This document shows positions 23,062-34,843 of a DNA stretch of 64,000 bases, in pieces; position 1 is the first letter of the stretch; each line of letters starts with the position of its first letter. The notes under the pieces were generated by a model. The model made no database searches and had not been told where the DNA came from. It saw only the letters and a list, made by a program, of their open reading frames with translations. The position numbers and the translations under genes were made by a program. Origin of the DNA: Lichtheimia corymbifera B2541 (taxonomy: Eukaryota; Mucoromycota; Mucoromycetes; Mucorales; Lichtheimiaceae); contig JNEU01001137.1 in assembly GCA_000697475.1 (NCBI GenBank), forward strand, positions 1 through 64,000, given 5' to 3'.

Positions 23062-24793
23062 ATGCTAGCGTCTAAAATGTTACACGGCTCTTTTGCTTCC
23101 AGTCAACGCACCATGACAATCCCCCATGAAATAGTGAATTGCATCTTTTCATATCTTTCGTTCGAGGAGCGTATCAGATTGACTTCGGTCTGCAAGCAAT
23201 GGCAACATCTTTTACTTGACTCGCCTGAAATGTGGAACTCGATATCGCACGAGCAGATGATCAGTATTGCCGAGACTCTGACACCCTATCGACGCTATAT
23301 TCGCCCCTCGTATGTACGATCATTGACACTATTGAAACCTTGGGTTGAACCAGACGAGGATGATGATGAAGACTTTATTCGAGAAATCAAGAACGCTTCA
23401 TTAGAAGAGGATGTGATGTTTCTGGAGCATTGCACGCATATTCAACAAAGTAAGAAACAGCAGTAATAATGGGAATATGATGTTTCTATCTCATGGACGC
23501 GCTGATTGATCTGACAAAGTTTACATTGATAGCTCATATTGGTCTCAGTCTTGGATGAGCAAGCTATATACGATGGCACATACTTCACTTGTCAATCTTA
23601 CTATCCAATGCTCCGATCAAGATATCGCCAGCGGCGTACTGCATCTGGGATCCATACTGGAACAGTTTCCCTTGCTTGAACATCTAAGCTTGACATGCCC
23701 GATCCTATTTCAACACTCGCACCAACCACGGATTGCACTATGGGACACAAACTATGAAGGAACGCATGATCGACTGGTTGATTTACATATCGATTTGTAT
23801 GGCAACAAGAACAATTGGTATTTACCTCTGGAGCATGCTGTTATGCACTTCCCACAATTAAGGCGACTCAGCATTCATCCACGTGATTACGATGAACCAT
23901 CCAGGATCATCCAGGCATTAATGGAGCATTGCATTTATATCGATACCATCTCAGTCTTTGTTGAATCAGCAGAAGATCCTTTGCATTATGATGTATCTAG
24001 GCACCCATCCATTATCAAAACGCCCTATCACCAGCATCATCACCATCATCAGGATTTGAGACACTTGTTTCTTCAAGATACGGCTGCACATCATCGCATT
24101 GTTAGTCCCATCATTTATAAACACAATTCCACCTTGGAGACTCTGGCTTTAAGGACATCCCATACAAGCATCCACAGCCTCCTTAACTCAGTATCCGATA
24201 TCACCATGCCACACTTACGTATTGTGCGATTACTGAACCAGCAAAGATCATACGAACAACCCATATCCTATCTTGATGATATCATCGACAATGTTGTATT
24301 ATATACGTTTTTCGCACGACACCCAGACCTTGAGCGGGTGGCAGTGTTGGATAACCCATGTTTTACGGGCGATGTACTACGAGCACTATATCACCACCAT
24401 CTTTGCAGCTTGGAGTTACAACGTTGTGATATCACTCGAAAGGCATTATCCCAATTCTTTTCTACTTGTGGTCCTCGATCGTCTTTAAGCAAGCTTGCCT
24501 TGATTGATATTCCAGGTGTGACCGATGAAATACTTGAACTCATCAAGCAGCTGCCCAATCTCAGACACGTTACTCTCCTCAAGAACAAGATATCATTTTC
24601 AGCGGTGGTTTCTTTCCTGGAAGATGGATACGGGGCATCAAACGCCAACAAGCGCAAGCGATACGACTTTCTGGGTCTCGAATGCACCAAAAGCCTTGGC
24701 TATGAAACAGCCTCTACTTATACCACCGAGGATATACTTGCTATGCTAGATATGACAGCAACAATTTGGCATTTTCAATATCAAGAACAATAA
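23062..24793 (+). CDS. F-box / leucine-rich-repeat-like protein
   Basis: 553 aa in two exons (23062-23449, 23520-24793; GTAAGA..AAAG intron). An F-box occupies about residues 18-62 (MTIPHEIVNCIFSYLSFEER, then CKQWQHLLLDSPEMWNSIS). The rest has irregular Leu-rich repeats, for example LEQFPLLEHLSLTCPIL, FPQLRRLSIHPRDYDEPSRI and LPNLRHVTLLKN. Family logic: the F-box binds Skp1 in an SCF ubiquitin ligase and the repeats choose a substrate; the substrate is unknown. A second ATG at 23113 directly before the F-box is an alternative start. Such F-box/LRR genes are typically expanded in Mucoromycota. Confidence 0.85.
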
Positions 24794-25410
24794 AAGATTA
24801 CCACACATGTAAAATGTTCTATCCTCTCGACCAAGTACATAAATATGTGCGGCACGCTTGTTCTTTGTGATTACACTTCATTATTCAAATATTCGACAGC
24901 AGCATATTATAATCGATGACACAATGGGTCTCAAAAGCTCCACCGACAAGCATCTGCTGGAAGACACAATTTGGAGTCATCTCGTCACCCTGGTTCCAAA
25001 CAGCATGAACGACATGTATAAATGCGCAATCAACATCGATTTTTTTTTTCGCAAGTCAGCTTCTTACCGATACAGGGAATGAGTCAGCCTATACATATGG
25101 AACCAGTTGGCTCGTATCAATGATAAGCACAGCATCCACAGGTACTTCCAATCAATCGCACCCAATCACTCCTCGCTGCCATATGAATAAAGCTATGACT
25201 TTGAATATTCAGGTACACATCCCCCTCCAAGCAAAACGTTCTCCTTATCCCCCTCCAAACCCAACGATTGACATAAATATCTTTTGTCTTTAAAACTAGC
25301 AGAGTGGGTTACCAGATATTCCAATTGCACTGCGTACGGTGCTTAAAGTCACATGGCCATCGGTCGTCGCTTCGTCCACACTACCTCTCTTTTCCTTCAC
25401 CGCAGCATAA
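24794..25410. other. Intergenic, no gene seen
   Basis: The ORF at 24858-25082 has no recognisable feature and is taken as chance. The end of the interval is the promoter of the ITPase gene; a near-duplicate 'cccctccaa' motif occurs at about 25209 and 25250. Confidence 0.45.
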
Positions 25411-26276
25411 TGGCATTGAGCAAGATCGGTACGCTTTATTCCCAAATGTAAAATGGTACAAGGTAGCTAATTGCTAGGCTATAGTCTTTGTTACTGGAAA
25501 CAAGAACAAGTTGGCCGAAGTGCAAGCCATTCTTTCAGGCTCAATCCAGCTTGAATCTCGCAAGATCGATCGTATGTTCCTTCTTTATTATGCTCGTCAT
25601 GGATCTATCTAGTCCATCCGCTTACAAGTGTTGTCACTACAGTGCCCGAACTCCAAGGTACCACAGCTGATATCGCCAAACAAAAGTGCAAAATGGCTGC
25701 AGAAATGGTAAAGCGATTGAAGGGACACGTCCAACTCGAGTCTCACCAGGGATAACATAGATCAACGGACCCTGTATTACCGAGGATACATGCTTGTGCT
25801 TCAATGCCATGAATGGCCTTCCTGGACCTTATATGTAAGTGTAAAAGTAGATAGGCTCAAGAGATCCTGGATAAATCCTGATAGAGATTGAATCTATAGC
25901 AAATGGTTCCTTGAATCAACTGGCCCTGAAGGTTTGGTCAAGATGCTCCAGGGCTTCGGTGATTACTCAGCGTATGCTTTGTGCACATTTGCCTACTGCC
26001 AAGGTCCTGGTCATGAGCCCGTTATTTTCGAAGGCAAAACTGATGGAAAGATCGTGCTCCCACGTGGTCCTAGAGATTTTGGATGGGATTGTGCTTTCCA
26101 ACCTGAAGGATTTAATGAGACGTATGTACCAAAAGAGTGCTTCATCCTATTGGTTTTCGCCTTGTTGATCATTTTTCATCTTTAGTTATGCCGAGATGGA
26201 TAAAGCTGTCAAGAACACCATTTCCCACCGATTCCGATCCATTGAAAAGCTCAAGGCATTCTTGCAACAACAGTAG
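25411..26276 (+). CDS. HAM1: Inosine triphosphate pyrophosphatase (Ham1/ITPA)
   Basis: Hydrolyses ITP, dITP and XTP to monophosphates, cleaning the nucleotide pool. At least six exons starting at 25411. Spliced landmarks: [19 protein letters not shown], the N-terminal substrate-binding signature; [74 protein letters not shown]; and [14 protein letters not shown] at the end. All match human ITPA block for block, and the total is about 185 residues. Exon 1 is only 19 nt (MALSKI plus one base), so an ORF scan misses the true start. Confidence 0.95.
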
Positions 26277-26416
26277 ATTGTGTTTCTCAATAAATCAATA
26301 GATTGTGTAGTGTATTATGTATGTGTAATTATTCTACTCTATGTGTGACTTGACCAATCTTTAATGCGACGACTTGTGTGTGCAGGCCAGTAGTGTGGTT
26401 GTTTCTTTTGTTTGAT

Positions 26417-26696
26417 ATGCCGTCTTCTTGCCAAGAAATCCGACAAGAGCTCATTGAATGCATGCTCAAGTCCAATTGTGTACTTGTCAAGCGCAACACA
26501 GTCAAGGAATGTTTCAAGGCTGAGCACGCAGACGATGTCCCAACCGAATGTCAAAGCATACGCAAGAGTTTTGCCGAATGTCGCCGAGGAATGGTAACTG
26601 ATCAAGGGACGACCTGTGTAAAAGGGCTAAGCTAACGTTATCCTTTGATTTTAGATTGATCCTCGCAAGCGTTTCCGTGGCAACGCTACGCAATAG
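26417..26696 (+). CDS. PET191: Cytochrome c oxidase assembly factor Pet191/COA5
   Basis: 72 aa from two exons (26417-26593 and 26655-26696). Twin CX9C pairs are visible: CQEIRQELIEC and CQSIRKSFAEC, with further Cys at the CMLKSNC position, typical of intermembrane-space proteins imported by the Mia40 route. The second exon supplies the conserved IDPRKRFRGN end. Required in the family for assembly of cytochrome c oxidase. Only 140 bp downstream of HAM1 on the same strand. An in-frame ATG at 26378 would add 13 residues but is not family-like. Confidence 0.93.
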
Positions 26697-26821
26697 TACC
26701 CATTCAACCTTTGTTGTCACATTGTCCCATTCCCTTCCCCGCTCCACATGATCATTGTGCATGCTTTATCTCTTTATATCTTGTTGCAAATGTAAAAAAA
26801 AAAATGAAATGCTAGATTGTT

Positions 26822-29800
26822 CTAATCATCCTCCTCAGCCTCGACTACAATAATATCTACCAATAATTCATCATGTTCTCCAGTGCTGTACTTGACCGAG
26901 ATACTCAAACGATCACGACCACCATTGGCAGCCAATAGTTTGCTTGGGGAATAAGATAAATTGTTCAAGAGTGCATTGACATCCTTTTGGCTTGCATTGT
27001 GCAACTCGATTGCTTTGCTACTGAATGAGGGCTGTTGCTGTTGTTGTTGTGGTTCGGTAATAGTGTTGTTGGTATCCAATGTGAGAGAGCCAAAGGCTAC
27101 TTCGGCTGTAATGGTCACGTGCTCGACAACAGGAGGACCACCGCGGATGTAAATACGATCCAGACCTTGGAATCTTCCTGGAGTAGGGTGTTGTAGTGCA
27201 CGACGTCGCATATCCAATGCATCAGATGGCAATACAGTAAAGGATGGCATAAAACGGTAAATGTAGGATCGTGGACCTCGTAAGCGCATAGGCACAACAC
27301 GTGATCCGGATGAGCTTAGGATGGCGTGAGAGTTGATATCAGTATGTGGAACGTCGAGATCAAAGAGTTGCAGGACACGATCAACGATGCTGCCCTCTTG
27401 AATGGGAAGATGATTGGTCATTTTGCCAAAGAGGTGAATATTCCATGAATGAACCATGATCTTGGTACGTAACTCGTGCTCAGCCAATGGATTGGGTAAA
27501 AGGAATCGATTAATCTCGAGATAGCTGGCTGGATATAACACTTCGCGCGGTAAAATAGTAAATCCACCCATCTCTAATGCTGCCCGGTGTTGTCGTACAT
27601 AAGTTGTAATAGCCTTGGGTCCATGGCAATTGAAACATTCAGGGTCATAAGAATAGGCAGAGAATGCGTCTTCGCACATTTCACGGAATAACTTCCATCC
27701 ACGCTTAAATCGTAACAATCCCTGTGGTAGATATAATCCTTCTTCATCCAATGTCCATTCTCGATCGCTGATAAGGCTCGAGTAGTCTGATCCAATAAAT
27801 TCCATTTCCGAATCCGGTGGTACACGAATCCATAATGCATCCATATCCATATAAGTGCCACCATAGTTGTAAAGCAATAGGCACCGGATGTAATCAGTGA
27901 GATGCCAATAAAAGAACTTTCCTTCAGCCCAGCGATCCCATTCTCGTAGCCAATCCTCAGTACCAGGTCCAAAGTACCAATTCCAACTGAGCAAGTTCTC
28001 CTTGTTAAAGTGCACCACGTGAATATTGTAGCCGTATTGTCGATATTCGTCAAAAAAGTCCGTTGGTAATGTGTTGGTGATCATGAAAATGATAGCCTGA
28101 GGTTCATGCACCCACACCAATTCTAGTGCGCGCCAATGTCGCTCCGTAAATGTGGATGGGTCACTGGTCCAACACACCCAGTATAATAAATGCCATTGAT
28201 CTGTATCCGAATACACACTGGTTCGTTGTGAAAGCACACCATCAATAATCCAAGCATCGTTTTCTCCAAGTACGGATGGCTCCAAATCGTCTCTCACTTT
28301 GGCTCCAGACACCTTGAGATAGGTAGGTTGCTTGCTCATAGTGATACCACGAAACTCATCGCAGGCCAAATTCATCGCTCTCCAATCGTCTCGCTTATCA
28401 TGACATGGATAACATACGCCACATACCCCAGTATCCAAGCCAGTGCATTGCGGCTTTCCGCTGACAACACTTTCATACATGGTCATCATGTCACCCAATC
28501 GAGCATCGTTGAACCGCTTTGTGATTTGTGTTGCTTCACAGGCTTCACCATCTTGAATGCGAGAATCATGAATGATGGAAATGTCGTATCCAAAGAGCCA
28601 AATACCGAGGTTGCGATCATCTGCAGGGACAAAGCGTTGAGGAGTGTCGATGCCCACCACCAAATCAACAATATCACGTGAGAGTGTATACATGACGCCC
28701 GAAGTATACGGTGGAAGAATCGGTAATGGATAATCCGTGTTCATACTTTTGTCAGCTCCAAATGCGTCGGGTGGCATATTTCTAGTAACATGCCATATTA
28801 ATCCATATGTTTTTTCTCCATCGTCCTTCATCACTTTACCTATACACAAGTCCTCGCCAATAATCTTTTTGTTTTCCCAGGGTTGCCAATTCATCCTGCA
28901 CAACGTCCCACCGAACAAAGACGTTATCATCCGTTTTGACAAGGTAGTCGTATTGCATTTCCCGTGACCATCGCATGGCTTCATATAATTTTCTGCTCTT
29001 GTACAAGTCGGGATCAGCCGCTGGGACCACCAGCATGTCGTGGTAGGATGCTGATTCGAGTTCGATCTTTGGACCCATGGTCATTTGTGTATGAGCGGAT
29101 GGTGGTTGTCCAAGTACAAAGCGATATGCAACGTTCTGATTGCCGAGTAACTTTAATGATGTCTGGCGTAACATCCTTCTTCGTTCATATGCTTGATTTG
29201 ACCATGATGATAAGATAAGAATGACAATAGATGTAGTTGCACCTGCATCGACAACATGATCCAGACCAAAAGGTTGCTGCATAAGTTGAGATGTTTGATA
29301 TTGAAGACGATCCATTTGTTGAAGGGCGACAAACATGGTGAGGAAGGTGACGACTGAAAGTGGTAAAACAAGCACTTTAACAGCTGTTGATTTGAGATTG
29401 ATGCGTGGACTCTGTACATCCTCAGCCTTGCGGTGATACTTTGGATTGGTGCCAAAGCATAGCTTGAGAATATTGCAGACCAGTAGAATAAAGCAAATCG
29501 TCATCCATATTGCAATGGGCTGATCGCGCTCCAACTTTGAACTGACAAACGCCGAGATTGACCCATTGATAACCGTCAATGTAATAACACGTACAATGGC
29601 GTTGCTGATCTCGTAGTGGTACAACCAACGACGCATCATGCTGGTGGTGAGGATCCAGCTCCAGTAACCAGCCAGGGCACACTAGATAGAATAGATAAAG
29701 AGCTTGTCAATGATTGTGTTCAATTGAAAGGAATGAATAAAAGGTACCCAAAAGTTGGCAATCCAAAAGTCGCTTTGAGTGCTCTTCAAGATCAAGGCAC

Positions 29801-29975
29801 CACCTGAATCGCGGATGGGGACATTGTAAGCGGATCGAGTATTATGATAAGCGCCAAGTAAGGAAGGAAGTAGACTGAGAGTACGGAGGAGGATCAGGGG
29901 AAGATGATATCGACGAGGGACGTTGAGACTAGATAGGCCACGCTGTCGAAACGACGGCAAGCCGTTTTGTTTCAT
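26822..29975 (-). CDS. Membrane-anchored dual glycosyltransferase (GT31 + GT32-like)
   Basis: 1009 aa in three exons (29975-29748, 29681-28840, 28781-26822). The first about 230 residues hold several hydrophobic helices, for example ITLTVINGSISAFV, IWMTICFILLVCNILKLCF and VLVLPLSVVTFLTMFV. A GT31-type beta-1,3-glycosyltransferase domain follows, with YDYLVKTDDNVFVRWD (DDN metal site near residue 327), PYTSGVMYTLSRDIV and FVPADDRNLGIWL. A second catalytic domain of the GT32/A4GALT type then has FYWHLTDYIRCLLLYNYGGT directly followed by YMDMDALW (DxD near residue 666) and MVHSWNIHLFG. Probable site of action is the Golgi, where it would extend cell-wall or secreted glycans. Without both introns the gene looks like two or three separate ORFs. 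Sugar specificity cannot be read from sequence. Confidence 0.85.
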
Positions 29976-30086
29976 GAGGAGGAGGGAGAAGAAGCAGCAC
30001 TGGTCGGGACAAGCTTTCCTGACAACGCTGCCTGCTTAATATAGGCGTCGTACAAGAATTCCATTTCTCAATCATGCGAACCCTTA

Positions 30087-30119
30087 CATGCGTGTGTGTG
30101 TGTGTGTGTGTGTGTGTAC
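30087..30119. repeat. (GT)n microsatellite
   Basis: A run of about 15 GT units in the short gap between the Smr-domain gene and the glycosyltransferase gene. Confidence 0.9.
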
Positions 30120-30150
30120 AATAAACAATTTATTACTACTACTACTATTA

Positions 30151-30933
30151 TTACATGATCATACATTCATCATTCATCTTTTTATCTATCTTGGAACTAA
30201 AACGATCCAACCAAGACAAATCACCAGTGCCTTTGCCAAACTCAACATAAAGACATCCAGGATTGGGACGATTGGGCTCACAGGATACGTTATATCGTTT
30301 TACCATCTCGGTAATAGCTGGCTTGAGCTTGGCAATATGATCTAAATGGTAACATGGATATCAATGAACATCCCATAATAATCCCATCCTTCTGTTACTT
30401 ACCTGGGCTATGAAGTCCTTTGCCAACGATAATCACCAAATGATCTTGTCCCTCACGCTCACACCTCTTCAATGCTTCATCCACCTTTTCAGCTGCTTCC
30501 TTGACAAATAAACCATGAAGATCAATTTCGTACTTTGATCGACCCTTGTTCTTCTCGGCAAAAATCAAATCCGCTGCTTGTTGATTGTAATGCTTCATAG
30601 CACGATCATGCTTATGTCCTTGCACAGAGAGTTCCTTGGCTGATCACATGACCCCACCACTTGAGCGAATGGATCATTCCACATATATAGAGACGCATAC
30701 ATACCTTCAGCACCATCACCTGCCTGATAAGCTGCTTGGCTTCGTTCATAAAACTGATTTCGCTTTTGTGCCTCCTCTCCTGCAAGAGCGCGTAGTCTGT
30801 GATAGTCTTCAGGGCCGTCTTCCACATGGATCTCTTCTTGGTTGTTCTGATATTCCTTAAATACTTTATATATACGAAGCCCTTTGTCCACGGCAGATTC
30901 AATCTTGTCAATCGAGGATTGTGAATTGCCCAT
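30151..30933 (-). CDS. DUF1771-Smr domain protein
   Basis: 218 aa in three exons (30933-30705, 30639-30403, 30341-30151). The start MGNSQSS has a glycine at position 2 and a serine at 6-7, so N-myristoylation is possible. A helical DUF1771-like segment (YHRLRALAGEEAQKRNQFYE, AMKHYNQQAADLIFAEKNKG) precedes the Smr domain with its signature IDLHGLFVKEA, then LVIIVGKGLHSPG, and a C-terminal part on exon 3 (EPNRPNPGCLYVEFGKG). Smr domains bind or cut nucleic acid in several systems and are tied to RNA surveillance (Cue2/N4BP2 type). The function of this short cytosolic form is unknown. Confidence 0.88.
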
Positions 30934-31625
30934 GGTGACAAAGGGTGAAGCGAGTAAAAAAAGAAAAAAGGGGTCAACGTCCACTACTGCTGCAGCAGCT
31001 GCAGAGCCTTATTAGCCGATTCTCCGCCAATTGAGACCTGCATCTTGCCAGCCACCATCATTGGTCAACAAATAGTAGCTTGCATCTAGCTTATTGCTTG
31101 GCAACATTTTTACTTTGCATGGAAATAAAGACTATCATATTGAAACATATTATCATGTCGCTTGGTAAATATCAACGATAGGTTTATGCAATGTAATGCC
31201 CAAGACACGATGATATTTATGACTGATCCAATCAGAATTAGTGCTGTTATCATTACCATTATGCATGCACACGAGAGCTTCAGACGTATCCAGGCTTTTA
31301 CTTTCTGCTTGACGACAAGATACAATATGTATACACATTACAGCGGCAGAGAATGCATGGTAATAGCCATGTGCTTGGTTACACACCTTGCAACTCGTGA
31401 TTACTGAAACGAGTTAAACCATTTTCTGCATTGACATGTCCGACTCAAGTCCTGTTGTCGACGTTGATAGCTCAACATCAAGACGTGGAATACATCTATC
31501 ATCCTACGAAACATCCCACTATCTATGGTCATTCTATCTGTGGACGATTGTACTCGCATCCGAAATGCATTTACATCATGATTAATATTTACAATAACGT
31601 ATTAAAAAAGGACATACTACAAAAA
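30934..31625. other. Intergenic, no gene seen
   Basis: Upstream of the Smr gene and downstream of the kinase gene. Contains a 'ctgctgcagcagctgcag' imperfect palindrome near 30986-31003. No credible ORF. Confidence 0.45.
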
Positions 31626-33264
31626 TCAGAACAAATGAAACTCTTTTGGCGTGTGTAATAAGAGGTTGCGATTGGGGATGTGCAAAGAAGTTGGAGAAAC
31701 ATCATCCGGAGTGGTGGGTGCTGAATCGTCATCTTCTTCTTCCTCGTCATGATCCACTTGCAGAGACACCATGCTGCAGCTGCGTTGTATATCATTATTC
31801 GCATGATGATGAGGTGAATACTGCAAGCTGTGCAACCATGTAGCAAGATGAGAGGACGGAAAGGCGGACACAATGAATGGATGGTGTAAGGCGTGATCAG
31901 CGGAGATGCGTTTTTTTACATCCTTTTCAAGACATTTGGACACAAAGTCGCGTAGGTTGTCAGAATACTTGGCGCTATCCAATGTGGGGGAAGGTTCATA
32001 AATGACTCTTGAGAAGATCTAAAACATCATAGTATTGTCGTGAGAAAAGGACGTGTTTGGGAAAAAAATAGGGAGAGCAAGTATTTACCGTAGCAGGTGT
32101 GCCATCACAAAAAGGTGGAGAGCCACAAGCCAGTTCGATTGCTGTGATACCAAGCGCCCACATGTCGACTTTTTCAGTGTACTCGAGATGTTGGATCATT
32201 TCTGGGGCCATCCAACAGGGCGTACCAACAAAAGACCGACAAGGACATGATGTGGATTGAGGCACCGTCAAGAATTGATCATTTCGTTTCTGTTGCTGCT
32301 GTTGTTGTTGTTGCTGTGGGTCATCATCGTGGATGATGATGGATGCACCAAAATCCGCCAGCTTGACAACGCCTGTTTGATCGACAAGGATATTGGCTGC
32401 CTTGACATCGCGATGGATGACACCATTGACATGTAGATAACGTAGTCCAGAAATGGTTTGCCTGAGAACGCTATTATTTTTGGCGGAGTGTGTTTGTTTG
32501 GATCAGCTGATAGAGTTGAAGGTCGTCATTGTGTCATTTCATTATTATTATTACCAGGCTATTATAGATTCCTCCTCTAGCCCGTCGGGTAAAAAGTCTG
32601 TTAAAAGGTCTCTGCAAGATCCTATTGGAGAGGTTTACAAAAATAGTCAATCACTTGGTCATGCGCTTGCCTATGTGCGTGCGTATATAGATATCCTACC
32701 TATCATCATTGGCATGACAAGGTACATGTGATGTGACACGGTGAAGCTTCGGAGAATGCTGATAATGTGTGGATGATGGCAACGGGAGAGAATATGAATT
32801 TCTCTGCGTAAAGCGGTAATCTCCTTATCAGATATCCTGCAACGATTCAGATCCACCTGTTTCAAGGCTATCAATGATGATCGTGGTCGATAACTAGCAG
32901 CGAATACTACAGCTGATCCTCCACATCCTGCTTTTTGTTATTACATAAATCGTGTCGTGATAGGATGATCATACTGACCAAGCTCTTGTAGAAGTCGGTA
33001 ATCGTCTAGATGGCTTGAATAATAGTGGTTGGTGCGTTTACGTAACGGGTGGTGTGTTGATGGGCGTTTATAAATGATCCGTGATAGTAGCGAAGCTAGA
33101 CGTCGAACGCAAAACGATAAAGGGCCCCCTTTGTGGGGACCTGATGATGATGGTGAAGAGGAGGAGCAGAGCAGTAGTTCATTCGCAGCTTTGCATCGTG
33201 GTGTAACCGAGAGTTTGCCGGTAGCATAAAGATGACAGGTGGATGTTTGTGGCGCTGATTGCAT
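31626..33264 (-). CDS. STE20-group kinase, OSR1/SPAK-like
   Basis: 451 aa in five exons (33264-32979, 32927-32700, 32621-32555, 32470-32089, 32018-31626). Kinase domain: LLQELGCGGSAVVFAA glycine loop, IALKQVDLNRC with the ATP lysine, VIHRDVKAANILV catalytic loop, KLADFGAS, then SFVGTPCWMAPE and DMWALGITAIELACGSPPF. The GTPCWMAPE and ITAIELA signatures and the HPHIISILRSF stretch match the OSR1/SPAK (GCK-VI) branch best. Between DFG and GTP lies an insertion of about 35 residues containing nine consecutive Gln. The C-terminal tail is acidic (DHDEEEEDDDS) and lacks the CCT domain of animal OSR1. Likely role is stress or polarity signalling; inference only. Confidence 0.88.
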
Positions 33265-34843
33265 CAAGAAGTCTTTTAGAAAATGTGTGTGTTTGTGTTT
33301 TGGAGATAAACAGGAAAGAAGAAAAGGATATGTGTGAACAAAGAGTGAGAGATAAGGCAATATAAAAGGCAAAATAGGATCGCCTGTCGCGTTTTTGTGG
33401 TGTGGTTGGATGTTGGTTCCTGAGATCTAATTTCAGGTTCTTTTAGGATTGGTGAGGTGTCAAATCAAAACATTTCCCTCCCATTTGCATGTTCCATTGA
33501 TTGTTACACCATTCATCATACACAGGCACATTCTCTCCTTGTTCCTCTTTAACGGAAGCCATTTCCCGAGCATCCTAAATAAACAAGGTTTGCTTCCTAT
33601 TTGCTGCACAAATTGAAGATCGACAAAATGGGTCTAGGCACAATACCTCTTGTCATAACGTCTGTCAAATAGTTTTTGTATTAGGGGATGTTCCAAATGA
33701 TTGACGCGTGGTTCTGTTTCATCATTCGGGTGATACGAAATCCCTTTTAACATTGCGGGGCGTCATTCAATTTGGCGGTTGTCGAACATGTGAGCGAGCT
33801 CCTGCGTTGTCCTTCGATACGGCACAGCCTGCAACTTGCTCCTTTTGCAAATGAGAACTTTTCATATTGGTCCTCTGGTGGATTTTCACAATGATATTAT
33901 AAATGCTATTAATTACAAGATGCTCCTGGGAATGACTAGAATACAGCCTCAATAGTTGCTGTTATCTCACGTTAATATCCATCAGCTGATACCTTCTTCC
34001 CGCTATTCGGATTGTAACTCAGAAACCCTATTGACAATGAGCAAAGTATCAATGATGTCGTTCGTATGCATATTACACATAATAATGCACGTACACTGCA
34101 TTTGTGTTTGTAAGGGCACCTTCCCCATGATAGAATTTTAAGGGATTATTATTGAGCAATGTAGTAGTATCTTTGGCAGCATCCGTCATAGTCAGCCACA
34201 CCTTTGGCAGGACTCGCGTTGGCCGAAATGCGTATTAGCTGATGGGCAATTTCATTCAATAATAGTAGTAAAAGATGTCAGCCCACATTGTTGCAGCAGG
34301 CTGTGCATCAACGATATACAAAGTTTGCATATATTTACAAGCAACGTGATTGATACGACCCGTGATTTATTCTTTGTTTTCCCCATCATCAAGTTGTGTA
34401 GGATGAATACACCGCAAGATGCATAATTTTGTTCGATTAGTAAAAGTGCAACGAGAGTTGGTATTCATCCGGGCATAACAGGGATGTTGAATGTGGTAGT
34501 CTGATTGTGTATTCTCATTCCATTCACCATGTTAATGACGCGCATACTTTGCTTTATACATGCTTTGACCACCACCCATGAACGATCAACCCATTGATTA
34601 CTTGATTTTCTTAGCTATAAAGGACTTTGACAAAAAGGGCCACATTCCGTGTAAGACCTCATGTTTATTCATACTCTAGATATACAGCTATAGAAGTATA
34701 GACCCAAATCTCATTGTATGGGCCAATGCTTTGTTCGAGTCAATTCCGCCACCAGCAGCGGGATCATTTGAGAGGCGTGTTTCCTTCTTCGCCACAAGAA
34801 CCAAGCAACTCCCAATTCCTTTTGTTATTCAGACGCATATAGA
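33265..34843. other. Gene-poor interval with one doubtful small gene
   Basis: The divergent promoters of the kinase and HP1 genes lie at its edges. A possible small minus-strand gene is listed separately at 33443-33753. No tRNA, repeat or other structure recognised. Confidence 0.4.
33443..33753 (-). CDS. Possible small acidic protein, unresolved splicing
   Basis: An ATG at 33753 opens a 35-codon frame reading LKGISYHPNDETEPRVNHLE and onward to FDRRYDK, then a GTATTG donor. Downstream, after a TTTAG acceptor at 33575, one frame reads DAREMASVKEEQGENVPVYD then EWCNNQWNMQMGGKC before TAA at 33445-33443. Both halves look like protein, but the obvious splice joins them out of phase by one base. 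Either the donor is elsewhere (GTCAAT after codon 16 would keep frame) or the similarity to coding sequence is accidental. No family recognised. Confidence 0.3.

Noticed and set aside
24858..25082. Small ORF between the F-box and ITPase genes
   Set aside because: No domain, poor composition, and a poly-Phe end from a T-run; treated as chance.
28836..29639. Two independent glycosyltransferase genes on the minus strand
   Set aside because: A canonical intron (28839-28782) restores RGLVYRNMPPDAFG, which is the interior of one GT31 domain.
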